NCBI RefSeq assembly: GCF_003385895.1
Contig: NZ_QRDQ01000007.1
Location: forward strand, 1,054,001 to 1,118,000
Direction: 5' to 3'
Source of the DNA: Flavobacterium cutihirudinis
Lineage (GTDB): Bacteria > Bacteroidota > Bacteroidia > Flavobacteriales > Flavobacteriaceae
Length of the DNA: 64,000 nt
Positions 35,401-43,480 of this stretch are shown one piece after another; the stretch's first letter is position 1; the number at the start of each line of letters is the position of its first letter. Position numbers and translations under genes: made by a program. Below the pieces are notes generated by a model. The model was not told the origin of the DNA. It was given only the letters and a program-made list of their open reading frames with translations, and ran no database searches.

Positions 35401-35512
35401 GGAATTCACGAACACCCAAAAAGGTATAACCAATGAAACCGAACAGAATAATCAAAAGGTTCAGTACAATCGTTAAAACGGGTCTTCTTATACTTGTGGT
35501 TGATAAACTCAT
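32414..35512 (-). CDS. RND efflux permease (AcrB/MexB type)
   Basis: This 1032-aa proton-driven inner-membrane exporter has twelve spans in two halves with two large periplasmic loops. It starts with the N-terminal helix after STTSIRRPVLTIVLNLLIIL. TM4 carries the proton-relay Asp pair in ATGLVVDDGIVVTENIFKKV, and the second half has the equivalent block LIGLVTKNGILIVEFANQLR. Length and layout fit the HAE1 multidrug family. Substrate cannot be deduced. It is transcribed after the adaptor gene, with a repeat-rich 146-bp gap between them. Confidence 0.95.
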   Translation of the reverse strand: MSLSTTSIRRPVLTIVLNLLIILFGFIGYTFLGVREFPSIDPAQVSIRTNYTGANSDIIESQITEPLEKAVNAIDGIRNITSSSNQGSSNITIEFNLDKDLEEAANDVRDKVSQAIRSLPQDIDAPPVVSKADADSDAIISMTVQSDTRNSLELSDYAENVISQRLETIPGVSGVQIWGQKRYAMRLWIDPVKLASYGVTVAEVRNALNSQNVELPSGKLTGNNTELTVKTIGNLSKPEEFNNIIIRTDGDKIVRFSDIGGAELGPENIETKLSQSGLPMIGLAIVPMPGANYLDISAEFYKKYEALKKDLPKDIKLNIALDNTIFVKKSVLEVAETLGISIILVIIIIYLFFRDWAIAFRPLIDIPVSLIATFFIMWLFGFSINVLTLLAIVLATGLVVDDGIVVTENIFKKVEEGMSPIEAAIKGSNEIFYAVISISVTLAAVFLPVIFLEGFVGRLFREFGVVIGAAVLISAFVSLTLTPMLNAYLMKGGEQKKSKFYIKTEPFFEKMNSSYAEALSKFMEKKWISFPILIACFGLIYLFFTILPKETAPLDDRSSVTMRMTTPEGSSYEYTDRFMQEISKLVDDSIPEKKVSLVITAPGFGASATNTGFIRLSLKEPDERKASQKDIADKLTKWTKRYPEAKTAVIQQPTIAVNRRGGLPIQYIIQAPNFEKLREKIPVFMEEVGKSDVFSTTDVNLKFNKPEINVSINREKAESLGISILDIAQTLQLSLSGQRFGYFIKNGKQYQVIGQFDQKDRSKPLDLTSMFVKNNKGELIQMDNVVNVEEQSNPPQLYHNNRYMSATVSAGLAPGKSMGDGIEEMNRIKAKVLDESFTTDLAGESRDFVESSSNTSFAFGLALLLIFLILAAQFESFIDPFIIILTVPMAVAGALFSLWLFNQTWNIFSQIGTVMLIGLVTKNGILIVEFANQLREQGKPKLEAILEASEARLRPILMTSLAIALGALPIAMSLGAASTSRIGMGVVIVGGTIFSLALTLFVIPAIYLMWSKQRKHYPEFDHIDEYEKESIK

Positions 35513-35658
35513 TATATTTTGAGATTTTAGATTTTAGATTGCTGATTTTAGATTTATATTTAATGTCAAATACTGTATCTTAAAATCTATAATTGTTTAC
35601 TTTGATTGCTTTAGATCTCGAATGTTTATTTCTGAAATCGAAAGTCTGAAATCTAAAA
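35513..35658. repeat. AT-rich repeated words between adaptor and permease genes
   Basis: GATTTTAGA-type words are repeated (about 35521-35552), and complementary TCTAAAATT words lie near 35648. They could form imperfect hairpins in the operon mRNA. Similar words occur at 41773-41815 and in the long hairpin at 47595-47654, so this is a recurrent intergenic motif in this genome. It may tune expression of the downstream permease. Confidence 0.45.
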
Positions 35659-36717
35659 TTATTTTACTTTAACTTTTATAGGTGCCTCATTTTTAAGCGA
35701 CATCACTCCGCTTGTAACTAATGTATCGCCCGCTTTTAATCCGGATAAAATTAAAATTGAAGCATCAGTACGCGTAGTTGCTTCAACCATAACTTCTTTG
35801 GCTTTTCCCATATCAGAAATAAAAACTTTTTTACCATTTTGAACCGGAACAATCGCTTCTGACGGTACTACAATGGCGTCTTTAATGATGTTTAAAGGTA
35901 GTTTTACATCAGCAAAAGTACCTGGAAAAAGTTTTCCGTCAGTATTGTCGGCAATAGCTCTAATTTGCAAAGTTCTGGTAGCGACAGCAACTTCAGGTTC
36001 AATGGCATATATTTTAGCAGTATATACTTTATCTGAACCAGAAACAGTAAAATCGATGTTCGAGCCATTATTTACCTGGTTTGCATATTTTTCAGGAATT
36101 GAAAAAGTGATTTTAAGTTTGCCTGTATTTACTAGTTTAGCTACTAAAACTGTTGGAGTAATATAGGTTCCCGGTGAAATATATCGTAAACCTATTTTTC
36201 CGGAGAAAGGAGCTTTTACAGAAGTTTTTGAGATTTGTGCTTTTATTAATTGTGTCTGTGCTTTCGCCGAAGCATAATCTGCGTTTGCAACATCAAATTC
36301 TTCCTGGCTGATGGCTTCTTTTTGAAGCAATAACTTGGCTCTTCTTTCATTTTCGGCAGCCAATCCTTCTCGGGTTTGAGCCTGACGAAGCTGTGCTCTC
36401 AATTCGATATCATTTACCTTAAAAAGTACCTGACCTTTGTTTACATAACTTCCTTCATTGAAGTAAATGCCTTCAACGATGCCTGAAACCTCACTTCTGA
36501 TCTCTATTTGCTCATTTGCTTCAATAGATCCTGATAATGCTAAATTATTGTCAAAGGTTGATGTTTTAACAACAATACCTGTTACAGTTATTGGTTTGTC
36601 TTTGTCTCCCGACTTTTTTGATTCATCATTTTTGCTTTTGTTGGATAGTACTCTGTAAGTAATAAATCCTCCTAAAACAATAATTATCAGGGCATAAATT
36701 AGGTTTTTTAGTTTCAT
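35659..36717 (-). CDS. RND efflux periplasmic adaptor (MFP)
   Basis: This 352-aa membrane-fusion protein has an N-terminal anchor (NLIYALIIIVLGGFITYRVL). The biotinyl-lipoyl-like half-motif is IEIRSEVSGIVEGIYFNEGS, and the helical hairpin runs through QLRQAQTREGLAAENERRAK. The second lipoyl half is VKAPFSGKIGLRYISPGTYI, and the beta-barrel includes NDIELRA and IVPSEAIVPVQNGKKVFI. It is the first gene of the operon and would link the permease to the TolC protein. Confidence 0.93.
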   Translation of the reverse strand: MKLKNLIYALIIIVLGGFITYRVLSNKSKNDESKKSGDKDKPITVTGIVVKTSTFDNNLALSGSIEANEQIEIRSEVSGIVEGIYFNEGSYVNKGQVLFKVNDIELRAQLRQAQTREGLAAENERRAKLLLQKEAISQEEFDVANADYASAKAQTQLIKAQISKTSVKAPFSGKIGLRYISPGTYITPTVLVAKLVNTGKLKITFSIPEKYANQVNNGSNIDFTVSGSDKVYTAKIYAIEPEVAVATRTLQIRAIADNTDGKLFPGTFADVKLPLNIIKDAIVVPSEAIVPVQNGKKVFISDMGKAKEVMVEATTRTDASILILSGLKAGDTLVTSGVMSLKNEAPIKVKVK

Positions 36718-37249
36718 AAAATTAGGTCAATGTGTTTTTTAGGTCGATGTTTTTTGTAGCTGACAAATTTAACTTTTTGTTGTGAAATCGAGAGATGTTA
36801 CAATTTATTTAACATTTGTAGGTACAATATTTAATATTGTTAGACTTACTTATTTAATAATGGTTTAATCTCAAGCGTAAAAAAAGCTCTTCTGGACCAT
36901 TTAATCTTCTTTTAAAAAGAAATGATCGAAATTATCTCAATACTTGTAAAAAATTATAAGGAATTTATTTATAAAAAACGTAAAAATACTTGTTTTTAAT
37001 GTAAGTAAAATCTTTATAATTAAAATATTAATGCATTTTGTCTGATTTATCTTTAGGTTTATCGATTTTATTTTGTAACATTGAGTATGTTAAACAAAAT
37101 GAAGTTTTTTTTTAGCTAGAGTAGGTTTATTTTAGCTTTTAAGTGCTAATTGAAATGCGTTTTTATTGTTTTAAAGTTAAAATTCTTACTTTAAAATTTT
37201 TTATATTTAACAAGTGTTTATGTTTTTTTAATTCAAATTCTGGTTGTAT
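36718..37249. other. 532-bp AT-rich gap without genes
   Basis: This is the divergent gap between the efflux operon (minus) and the thioredoxin-like gene (plus). It must hold both promoters. A TAAATTTG -7-like element lies on the minus strand at 36771-36764, 47 bp before the adaptor start, without a TTG at proper distance. I see no credible ORF, RNA or clear repeat. Confidence 0.5.
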
Positions 37250-37846
37250 ATGAAGAAAAAAATACTTCTTACTCTTTGGTTTTCCTTACTGCTTGCAGCT
37301 GTTTTTGTTTTATTCTGGAAAAATGAATTTAAATACAGTTTACCAACCCCAATTCCTAAAGATTATCATGCGATAGCCATGGGGAGTAAAATTGATTTAA
37401 AATGTTGCACAATGGATCGAAAACCTGTTTTTATTCATTTTTTTAATCCAGAATGTCCTTGTTCTCGTTTTAACGTTCCGCATGTTTCCGAATTGATAAA
37501 AAAATATGGCGATCGTATCAATTTTAAAATTGTAGTACTCCATAACGAGAAAAGTGTTACTATTGAAGAAATTCAGAATAAATTCGATGCAAAAATCCCT
37601 GTATATTTTGATCCGGCAATAGCCAAAAATTGTGGTGTTTTTTCTACTCCGCAGGCTGCTCTCATTGATGGTTCGCAAAAACTATATTTCCGGGGCAATT
37701 ATAATAAAACCAGATATTGTACTGATGCCGAAACTAATTATGCCCAACAGGCAATAGAATCTTTATTGAGTCATACAAATGCCCCTACATTTGATGCTTT
37801 GGCGCTTAGAGCGTATGGATGTTCGTTACCAAAATGCACTAAATAA
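37250..37846 (+). CDS. thioredoxin-like membrane-anchored protein
   Basis: ATG 37250 (MKKKILLTLWFSLLLAAVFV) is preferred over an upstream TTG, giving 198 aa with an N-terminal anchor. PVFIHFFNPECPCSRFNVPH places a CPC motif (CxC rather than the usual CxxC) where thioredoxins carry the active site. FSTPQAALID supplies the cis-proline region. The additional cysteines near the C-terminus (YGCSLPKC) are unusual. It probably acts in the periplasm in thiol redox chemistry or metal handling. The next gene starts 24 bp downstream. Confidence 0.75.
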   Translation: MKKKILLTLWFSLLLAAVFVLFWKNEFKYSLPTPIPKDYHAIAMGSKIDLKCCTMDRKPVFIHFFNPECPCSRFNVPHVSELIKKYGDRINFKIVVLHNEKSVTIEEIQNKFDAKIPVYFDPAIAKNCGVFSTPQAALIDGSQKLYFRGNYNKTRYCTDAETNYAQQAIESLLSHTNAPTFDALALRAYGCSLPKCTK

Positions 37847-37870
37847 ATCTAACCTTAACATCACCAGTTT

Positions 37871-38731
37871 ATGAAAACAAAAGCTAGTTTGAATGAGCAG
37901 GATTACCTGCACAGTTTTATGTCTACAATGACACAAAAATCGGATACGATTATCAATTATGTTCTTGCTCTTTACTTTCTTTTTGGCATTGCATTATCTT
38001 TTAAATATGATACTTGGGAGATTGGCGCAGGAGTAGGGACAATAAATTTACTGGCATATTATTCGGCTAAATTATTTCTTAAAAATTCTAAATTTTATCA
38101 ATATGTGCTTTCTGTAGTATTGGCTATTTTCATGGCGCAATATATCTATCAAATGCATGGTTTGTTCGAAATGCACTTTACTGTATTTATCGCCAGTACG
38201 ATTTTGATTATCTACCAAAACTGGAAACTTCAAATACCGCTGACGCTTTTGGTGATACTGCATCACGGAGTTTTGGCTTATCTTCAAAATTACGTTTACA
38301 ATGATGCAAATGGTTTACAAGTCTATTTTTCTCAGGTAAATTTTGATGTAGAAACTTTTTGGGTACACGTTGTTTTGGCAGGTGCTGTATTTTTTATGAA
38401 TGGTTATTGGGCTTATTATTTTAAAGAACACAGTCAAAATCATATTTCTAAAATATCTGATGAATATGAACTGGAGAATATAAAACTAGCTTCCGCTAAA
38501 TACAGTTCAATGACGGCCACAAAAGAATACAATGATTACATACACAAAACAACTATCGATTTGAAAATGCCAGTAAATTCAGTATTAAAACTAATTGATG
38601 TTTCAAAAGGACATACAGACAATGATCAGCTTTTGAGCTATTTGGAAATGATGCGTGAAAGCGCTAAAAGAATTGATGATCTGGTAAATGATATTCATTT
38701 CAAGTCAACTAGCAATCGAGGTTTACTTTAA
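37871..38731 (+). CDS. membrane sensor with degenerate histidine-kinase-like tail
   Basis: This 286-aa protein has about six membrane spans to residue ~190 (IINYVLALYFLFGIALSF; HFTVFIASTILIIYQNW; LTLLVILHHGVLAYLQNYV). A coiled linker and a C-terminal helical pair follow. The segment TTIDLKMPVNSVLKLIDV aligns with the HisKA H-box pattern xSHE(I/L)RTPLNSI, but isoleucine replaces the phosphoacceptor histidine. No ATPase domain follows. It looks like a sensor that dimerises without kinase activity. It is followed by a stand-alone PAS protein, and the two may form one sensory unit. Confidence 0.6.
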   Translation: MKTKASLNEQDYLHSFMSTMTQKSDTIINYVLALYFLFGIALSFKYDTWEIGAGVGTINLLAYYSAKLFLKNSKFYQYVLSVVLAIFMAQYIYQMHGLFEMHFTVFIASTILIIYQNWKLQIPLTLLVILHHGVLAYLQNYVYNDANGLQVYFSQVNFDVETFWVHVVLAGAVFFMNGYWAYYFKEHSQNHISKISDEYELENIKLASAKYSSMTATKEYNDYIHKTTIDLKMPVNSVLKLIDVSKGHTDNDQLLSYLEMMRESAKRIDDLVNDIHFKSTSNRGLL

Positions 38732-38805
38732 AAAAAATAGATAATACTTTATAAAACTTAAACGTATACGCAGATAAATGTATATTAATTTAAAATGCAA
38801 AATTT

Positions 38806-39408
38806 ATGGATATCAGAATTACCCGCCCGACTCCATCAGACAGAGAAGTTGACTGGAATAAGAGCAAAGTGCTGCTCAGCAAAACAGATATAAAAGGAAC
38901 TATTTTATACGCAAATGAAGATTTTATTGATGTATCTGGATATGATGAATTTGAGTTAATTGGTCAACCTCATAATATTGTGCGTCATCCTGATATGCCG
39001 AAAGTGATTTTCAAATTTTTGTGGGATAGTCTCAAATCGGGTAAAAATATTCATGCCATTTTCAAAAATATGTCAAAAACGGGCAGGTATTATTGGGTAA
39101 TTACAGATTTTAAAATTATAGCCGACTCTGATGGGGAAATTGTTGGTTATTTTGGAACAAGAAAATCTGTGCGTGAAGACATTATTGTCAAATTTATTGA
39201 TCCTTTGTATAAAAAGCTTTTACATATTGAAGAGGCAAGCGGAATGTTAGCAGCCGAGGAATACTTAATTGGTTTTCTCGAAGAACGCAAAAAAACATAT
39301 ATGCAATATATTGATCATCTTATTGCAACAGGAAAAGATGATAAAAATAAAGTTAGCAAAGGATTATTTAACGGTCTTTTTGAAAAGAAAGAGGCACCAA
39401 AAAAATAA
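38806..39408 (+). CDS. stand-alone PAS-domain protein (Aer-like)
   Basis: This 200-aa soluble protein has an N-terminal PAS domain (residues ~15-125) with the Aer-type signature TDIKGTILYANEDFIDVSGY, then RHPDMPKVIFKFLWDSLKSG and GYFGTRKSVRE. A helical tail follows. Aer-type PAS domains bind FAD or other redox cofactors. No output domain is present, so the signal must pass to a partner, plausibly the membrane protein encoded 74 bp upstream. Confidence 0.85.
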   Translation: MDIRITRPTPSDREVDWNKSKVLLSKTDIKGTILYANEDFIDVSGYDEFELIGQPHNIVRHPDMPKVIFKFLWDSLKSGKNIHAIFKNMSKTGRYYWVITDFKIIADSDGEIVGYFGTRKSVREDIIVKFIDPLYKKLLHIEEASGMLAAEEYLIGFLEERKKTYMQYIDHLIATGKDDKNKVSKGLFNGLFEKKEAPKK

Positions 39409-39541
39409 GTTAAAATAGAGGAAGTAAAGGCTTCACTGTATCATCAGGAATATTCAAATCAAAATTTGCACCCCAACAAATTTAATCACCAAAAAAATAA
39501 ACGAATATTCTAAACTTGATACAGTGGAGTTTTTTTTTTCT

Positions 39542-39650
39542 TAAGTTTCTAAGTTGCTAAGTTTCTAAGCTACTAAGTTTTTTAATTCTTTGTCATCTTA
39601 GCAACTTAGAATCTTAGTAACTTAGGATCTTAGAAACTTAGAATCTTAAA
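39542..39650. repeat. large 8-bp-period inverted repeat array
   Basis: TAAG recurs at 39542, 39550, 39558, 39566 and 39574. After a 22-bp spacer its complement CTTA recurs at 39597, 39605, 39613, 39621, 39629, 39637 and 39645, all exactly 8 bp apart. The two halves are complementary and could fold into one long hairpin. The array ends at the recG stop codon, in the gap between the PAS gene and recG. It could act as a bidirectional terminator or protein-binding array. Confidence 0.7.
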
Positions 39651-41759
39651 TCAAGAAATATAATTCCAGATATTCTTCTTTTTGGTTAGTTCGATAAAAA
39701 CGGATTTTAGAATAGCATGTTCCGGTTTTTCCAGCGGACCGTCTTCTTTTAGGATTTTCATGGCATAGTTTCTCGCCAAAGACAAAATTTCTCTGTCTTT
39801 TACAATATCAGCGATCTGAAGGTTTAAAACGCCGCTTTGCTGTGTTCCCATTAAATCTCCTGGCCCACGGAGTTTCAAATCGACTTCAGCAATTTCAAAA
39901 CCATCATTGGTTCCAACCATAGTTTCCATTCTTATTTTACTGTCCGAACTTAGTTTATGGCTCGTCATTAAAATACAATAACTCTGCTCGGCACCACGTC
40001 CAACGCGGCCGCGCAACTGATGCAACTGTGATAAACCAAAACGCTCTGCGCTTTCTATAATCATAACGCTGGCATTCGGTACATTGACACCAACTTCAAT
40101 AACGGTTGTTGCGACCATGATATTGGTTTTTCCTTCTGAAAATCGTTTCATTTCGGCATCTTTGTCAGCTGGTTTCATCTTTCCATGAAGAATTGAAATC
40201 GAATATTGTGGTAAAGGAAAATCGCGTGAAATACTTTCGTAACCATCCATCAAATCCTTATAATCCATTTTTTCAGATTCCTGAATCAATGGATAAACAA
40301 TATAAATTTGTCTTCCTTTTGCGATTTCATCTCTAAGGAATTTCCAGACTTTTAGACGGTTTGTATCATAACGGTGAACGGTTTGAATCGGTTTTCTCCC
40401 TGGAGGCAATTCATCGATAACAGAAATATCCAAATCGCCATACAAACTCATTGCCAAAGTTCTCGGAATTGGAGTTGCCGTCATTACTAAAACGTGTGGC
40501 GGAATCTCATTTTTCTTCCATAATTTTGAACGTTGCTCCACGCCAAAGCGATGCTGTTCGTCAATTACTGCTAAACCTAAATTTTGAAATTTTACTTTGT
40601 CTTCCAGTAAAGCGTGCGTGCCTATTAAAATTTGAAGGTTTCCATTTTCAAGTTCTTCATGAATAATTTTTCTCTCAGAAGTTTTAGTAGAACCGGTTAA
40701 AATTTTAATATTTATATTTAAAGTTTGAGCAAATTCAGACAAACCAATAAAATGCTGATTGGCAAGAATTTCTGTAGGTGCCATCAAGCAAGCCTGAAAG
40801 CCATTATCAATTGCCAAAAGCATACTCATAAAAGCAACAATTGTTTTTCCGGAACCGACATCGCCTTGAAGCAAACGATTCATTTGAGCGTTGCTTCCCA
40901 TGTCGGTACGAATTTCTTTGATTACTCTTTTTTGAGCGCCGGTTAAATCAAAAGGCAAATAATTTTTATAGAATTCATTGAACAATTCGCCAACTTTAGA
41001 AAAAGGATGCCCTTTTATTTTATGCTTTCTGATTAAATTTTTAGTAATCAATTGAAGTTGGATGAAGAACAATTCTTCAAATTTTAATCGGAATTGGGCT
41101 TTCGCCAAAGCATCAGTGCTTTTTGGGAAATGAATATTAAATAAAGCTGCTCTTTTTGGGATTAACTTCAATTCTTCAATTAAGTAAGGAGGAAAAGTTT
41201 CAGTAAATAAAGCTTGAGTTTCAATAAACAATTGTTCCATCAGTTTATTGATCGTTCTATTGGAAATGCCGCGATTTGAAAGCGTTTCTGTTGAAGGATA
41301 AACCGGCTGCATAGCAGAACGAAGACTTCTTTCATGCTCTGTCAAGAGTTCAATTTCAGGATGTGCCATACTGAATTGGCTTCCGTATAAAGAACATTTT
41401 CCAAAAATAACGAGAGGCTCATTCAGTTTTAAACTCTCACGAATCCACTTGTGCCCCTGAAACCAATTCAAATCAATTTGCCCTGTATCATCAACGAAAG
41501 TGGCAACCAAACGCTTTTTGTTTTTAGCAAATTCAACAGTTTTAATATTGATTATTTTTCCAATAATCTGAACTTCCGTTCCTGTATTCTGCAGCTCATT
41601 AATCTTATAATAGCGCGTTCTGTCAATGTATCTATTCGGAAAAAAATTAACCAAATCTCCGTATTTATGAATTCCCAATTCCTTACGAAGCAATTGACCA
41701 CGGCTCGGGCCAACACCTTTTAGGTATTCGATTGGAGTTTCAAGAAGATTGTTAGACAT
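39651..41759 (-). CDS. recG: ATP-dependent DNA helicase RecG
   Basis: This 702-aa helicase reverses stalled replication forks and processes Holliday junctions. It opens with the wedge-domain start LLETPIEYLKGVGPSRGQLL. Walker A is GDVGSGKT, the DExH box is DEQH (VIDEQHRFGVEQR), and motif VI is QLRGRVGRGAEQSYC. The TRG motif region is LRGPGDLMGTQQSG. Length is normal. It is followed directly by the octamer array at its 3' end. Confidence 0.97.
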   Translation of the reverse strand: MSNNLLETPIEYLKGVGPSRGQLLRKELGIHKYGDLVNFFPNRYIDRTRYYKINELQNTGTEVQIIGKIINIKTVEFAKNKKRLVATFVDDTGQIDLNWFQGHKWIRESLKLNEPLVIFGKCSLYGSQFSMAHPEIELLTEHERSLRSAMQPVYPSTETLSNRGISNRTINKLMEQLFIETQALFTETFPPYLIEELKLIPKRAALFNIHFPKSTDALAKAQFRLKFEELFFIQLQLITKNLIRKHKIKGHPFSKVGELFNEFYKNYLPFDLTGAQKRVIKEIRTDMGSNAQMNRLLQGDVGSGKTIVAFMSMLLAIDNGFQACLMAPTEILANQHFIGLSEFAQTLNINIKILTGSTKTSERKIIHEELENGNLQILIGTHALLEDKVKFQNLGLAVIDEQHRFGVEQRSKLWKKNEIPPHVLVMTATPIPRTLAMSLYGDLDISVIDELPPGRKPIQTVHRYDTNRLKVWKFLRDEIAKGRQIYIVYPLIQESEKMDYKDLMDGYESISRDFPLPQYSISILHGKMKPADKDAEMKRFSEGKTNIMVATTVIEVGVNVPNASVMIIESAERFGLSQLHQLRGRVGRGAEQSYCILMTSHKLSSDSKIRMETMVGTNDGFEIAEVDLKLRGPGDLMGTQQSGVLNLQIADIVKDREILSLARNYAMKILKEDGPLEKPEHAILKSVFIELTKKKNIWNYIS

Positions 41760-41928
41760 TTTTTTTTGACTTCTTAGATTATTAGATTTTTAGACTGGCT
41801 TAGATTTTAGAAAATAAAGCAAAGAAGAAAGAGTAAAGACAAAAAATCTATTTTTTTGCTTCTATATTCTTTGCTCTTTTTGGAAAGCGAAGATAGATTT
41901 TAATTAGGAAATTTGAAAATTGATTTAT

Positions 41929-41957
41929 TTGAAATCAAACATATAATAATATCTTTG
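41929..41957 (+). promoter_or_regulatory. promoter of the DUF1697 gene
   Basis: The -33 TTG at 41929-41931, an 18-nt spacer and TATCTTTG at 41950-41957 match the Bacteroidetes promoter consensus. The start codon is 20 bp downstream, so the leader is short. Confidence 0.65.
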
Positions 41958-41977
41958 AAGTATAAATTACAAAAAAG

Positions 41978-42520
41978 ATGAAAACTCATTTAGCACTTTT
42001 ACGCGGTATCAATGTTTCTGGTCATAATATGATGAAAATGGAAGCTTTGAAAACCATGTTGGAAAACATCGGATTTCAAAATATTAGAACGTATCTGCAA
42101 TCCGGAAATGTTTTTGTTGATAGTGAAGAAGATGCTTCGAAAGTGGGTTTTATGATCAAGCAGGAAATTTTCAAGGTTTTCGGGCACGAAGTTCCGGTAA
42201 TTGTAATTACTAAAGAAGATCTGGAATTGTGTTTTAAAAACAGTCCGTATTTAAAGGGAAAAGATTTAGATACCAAAAAGCTTTATGTTGCATTTGTTTC
42301 GACTGTTCTGAAAAAAGAAAATATAAATGATTTAAAAATCAGTCAGTTTAAACCGGATGAAGCGAGTATTGATGGTAACAGAATTTTTATAAAATACGCT
42401 ATCGGAGCCGGAAAAACCAGGTTGGAAGGTAAATATATTGAGAAGAAGCTAAATGTAATTGTGACAATAAGAAACTGGAATACAGTTACAAATTTGCTGG
42501 CAATGTATTCTGAAGAATAG
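41978..42520 (+). CDS. DUF1697 family protein
   Basis: This 180-aa protein is of the DUF1697 family: HLALLRGINVSGHNMMKMEA at the start, then NIRTYLQSGNVFVDSEEDAS, and a C-terminal GAGKTRLEGKYIEKKLNVIV with TIRNWNTVTNLLAM. The family is widespread in bacteria; no activity is established to my knowledge. It is monocistronic with a strong consensus promoter. Confidence 0.88.
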   Translation: MKTHLALLRGINVSGHNMMKMEALKTMLENIGFQNIRTYLQSGNVFVDSEEDASKVGFMIKQEIFKVFGHEVPVIVITKEDLELCFKNSPYLKGKDLDTKKLYVAFVSTVLKKENINDLKISQFKPDEASIDGNRIFIKYAIGAGKTRLEGKYIEKKLNVIVTIRNWNTVTNLLAMYSEE

Positions 42521-42580
42521 CAGTTTTTTTTAAAAAAATACCGAATTAAGTCCTGTCACGCTAAGCGAAGTCAAAGTGTC

Positions 42581-42638
42581 GCCACGAGTTTCACAAATTC
42601 ACACAAATCAATTCGTGAAAATTAGTGAAATTCGTGGC
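42581..42638. repeat. inverted repeat GCCACGArTTTCAC
   Basis: GCCACGAGTTTCAC (42581-42594) pairs with GTGAAATTCGTGGC (42625-42638) with one wobble. Between them is another partly symmetrical stretch (CAAATTCACACAAA, GAAAATTAGTG). It lies between two convergent genes, where it could terminate transcription. It resembles dispersed intergenic repeats of Flavobacterium, from memory. Confidence 0.6.
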
Positions 42639-42651
42639 AAACTTTTTTATA

Positions 42652-43392
42652 TTATTTCGGAATCAAATCACAATACCAAAATCCAAAATCAAAAGCATCA
42701 GAACTATTTGTATCACATGCAGTATTTGACGAATCTTCTGTTTTAGGTTTTTCATATTTACGGTAAACAATTTCTCCAATTTCAAAATTTATTGGTTCAG
42801 AGAAAATTGGGCCATCAAAAGCAAAAGTGTGAAATTCTCCGTTTTCACCACAGACATCAACATTTTCGGGTAAATCATTTATAAAATCCTGATCGATAAT
42901 TCGGCCAACAAAACTTTTGTCTAAATAACGTTCATTTATACAAACCACAATTGTTTTGAATCCAAGTGAAATAAATTCCTGAATTAAATCGTGAGACGGA
43001 ATTTTCCAAATCGGGAAAACGCCTTCAAAATCTAATTTTGCCAATTGATCCTCGCGATATTTGCGTAAATCTTCCAAAAAAATATCGCCAAAAACGGACT
43101 GTGAAATACCTTCTTCTTTCAATTTGGTTAAAGTTTCGGTCATTACATTTTCGTAAACTTCCATAGTTGGCATTTCAGGAATTTCAAGAATTTTTAATGG
43201 AATTCCGATACTTTTTGCCTGAGCTTCTAATAATTCAACTCGAACGCCATGCATGGAGATTCGTTGAAATTGCTGATTCACGCTCGTCATTAAACATTCA
43301 ATTTTATAGACAGGATTCTGAAGGATTTTATATAAGGCAAGAGCAGAATCCTTTCCGCTGCTCCAGTTGAATAAGGCTTTTTTTATCGACAC
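42652..43392 (-). CDS. Dph6-like ATP pyrophosphatase
   Basis: This 246-aa protein of the adenine-nucleotide alpha-hydrolase fold has the PP-loop SGKDS at residues 12-16. It also carries MHGVRVELLEAQAKSIGIP, FGDIFLEDLRKYREDQ, FPIWKIP and CGENGEFHTFAFDGP, all hallmarks of the diphthine-ammonia ligase (Dph6) family. Bacteria lack diphthamide, so the substrate here is unknown; an ATP-dependent amidation is expected. It diverges from the transposase gene. Confidence 0.88.
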   Translation of the reverse strand: MSIKKALFNWSSGKDSALALYKILQNPVYKIECLMTSVNQQFQRISMHGVRVELLEAQAKSIGIPLKILEIPEMPTMEVYENVMTETLTKLKEEGISQSVFGDIFLEDLRKYREDQLAKLDFEGVFPIWKIPSHDLIQEFISLGFKTIVVCINERYLDKSFVGRIIDQDFINDLPENVDVCGENGEFHTFAFDGPIFSEPINFEIGEIVYRKYEKPKTEDSSNTACDTNSSDAFDFGFWYCDLIPK

Positions 43393-43435
43393 GATTTGGT
43401 ATTTTTATACGGTAAACTTACAAATTTCATTCTAT

Positions 43436-43461
43436 TTGTTGATGAAAGGTTTGTAACTTTG
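43436..43461 (+). promoter_or_regulatory. probable promoter of the REP-associated transposase
   Basis: TAACTTTG (43454-43461) is a good -7 element 19 bp before the start codon. The nearest TTG (43436-43438) is 15 nt upstream, shorter than usual, so the promoter may be weak. Confidence 0.4.
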
Positions 43462-43480
43462 GGATTTTACACGCCAAAAA

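Noticed and set aside
36900-37000. Short ORF starting ATGATCGAAATT in the efflux/thioredoxin gap
   Set aside because: It is about 20 codons long in very AT-rich DNA, with no features suggesting translation.
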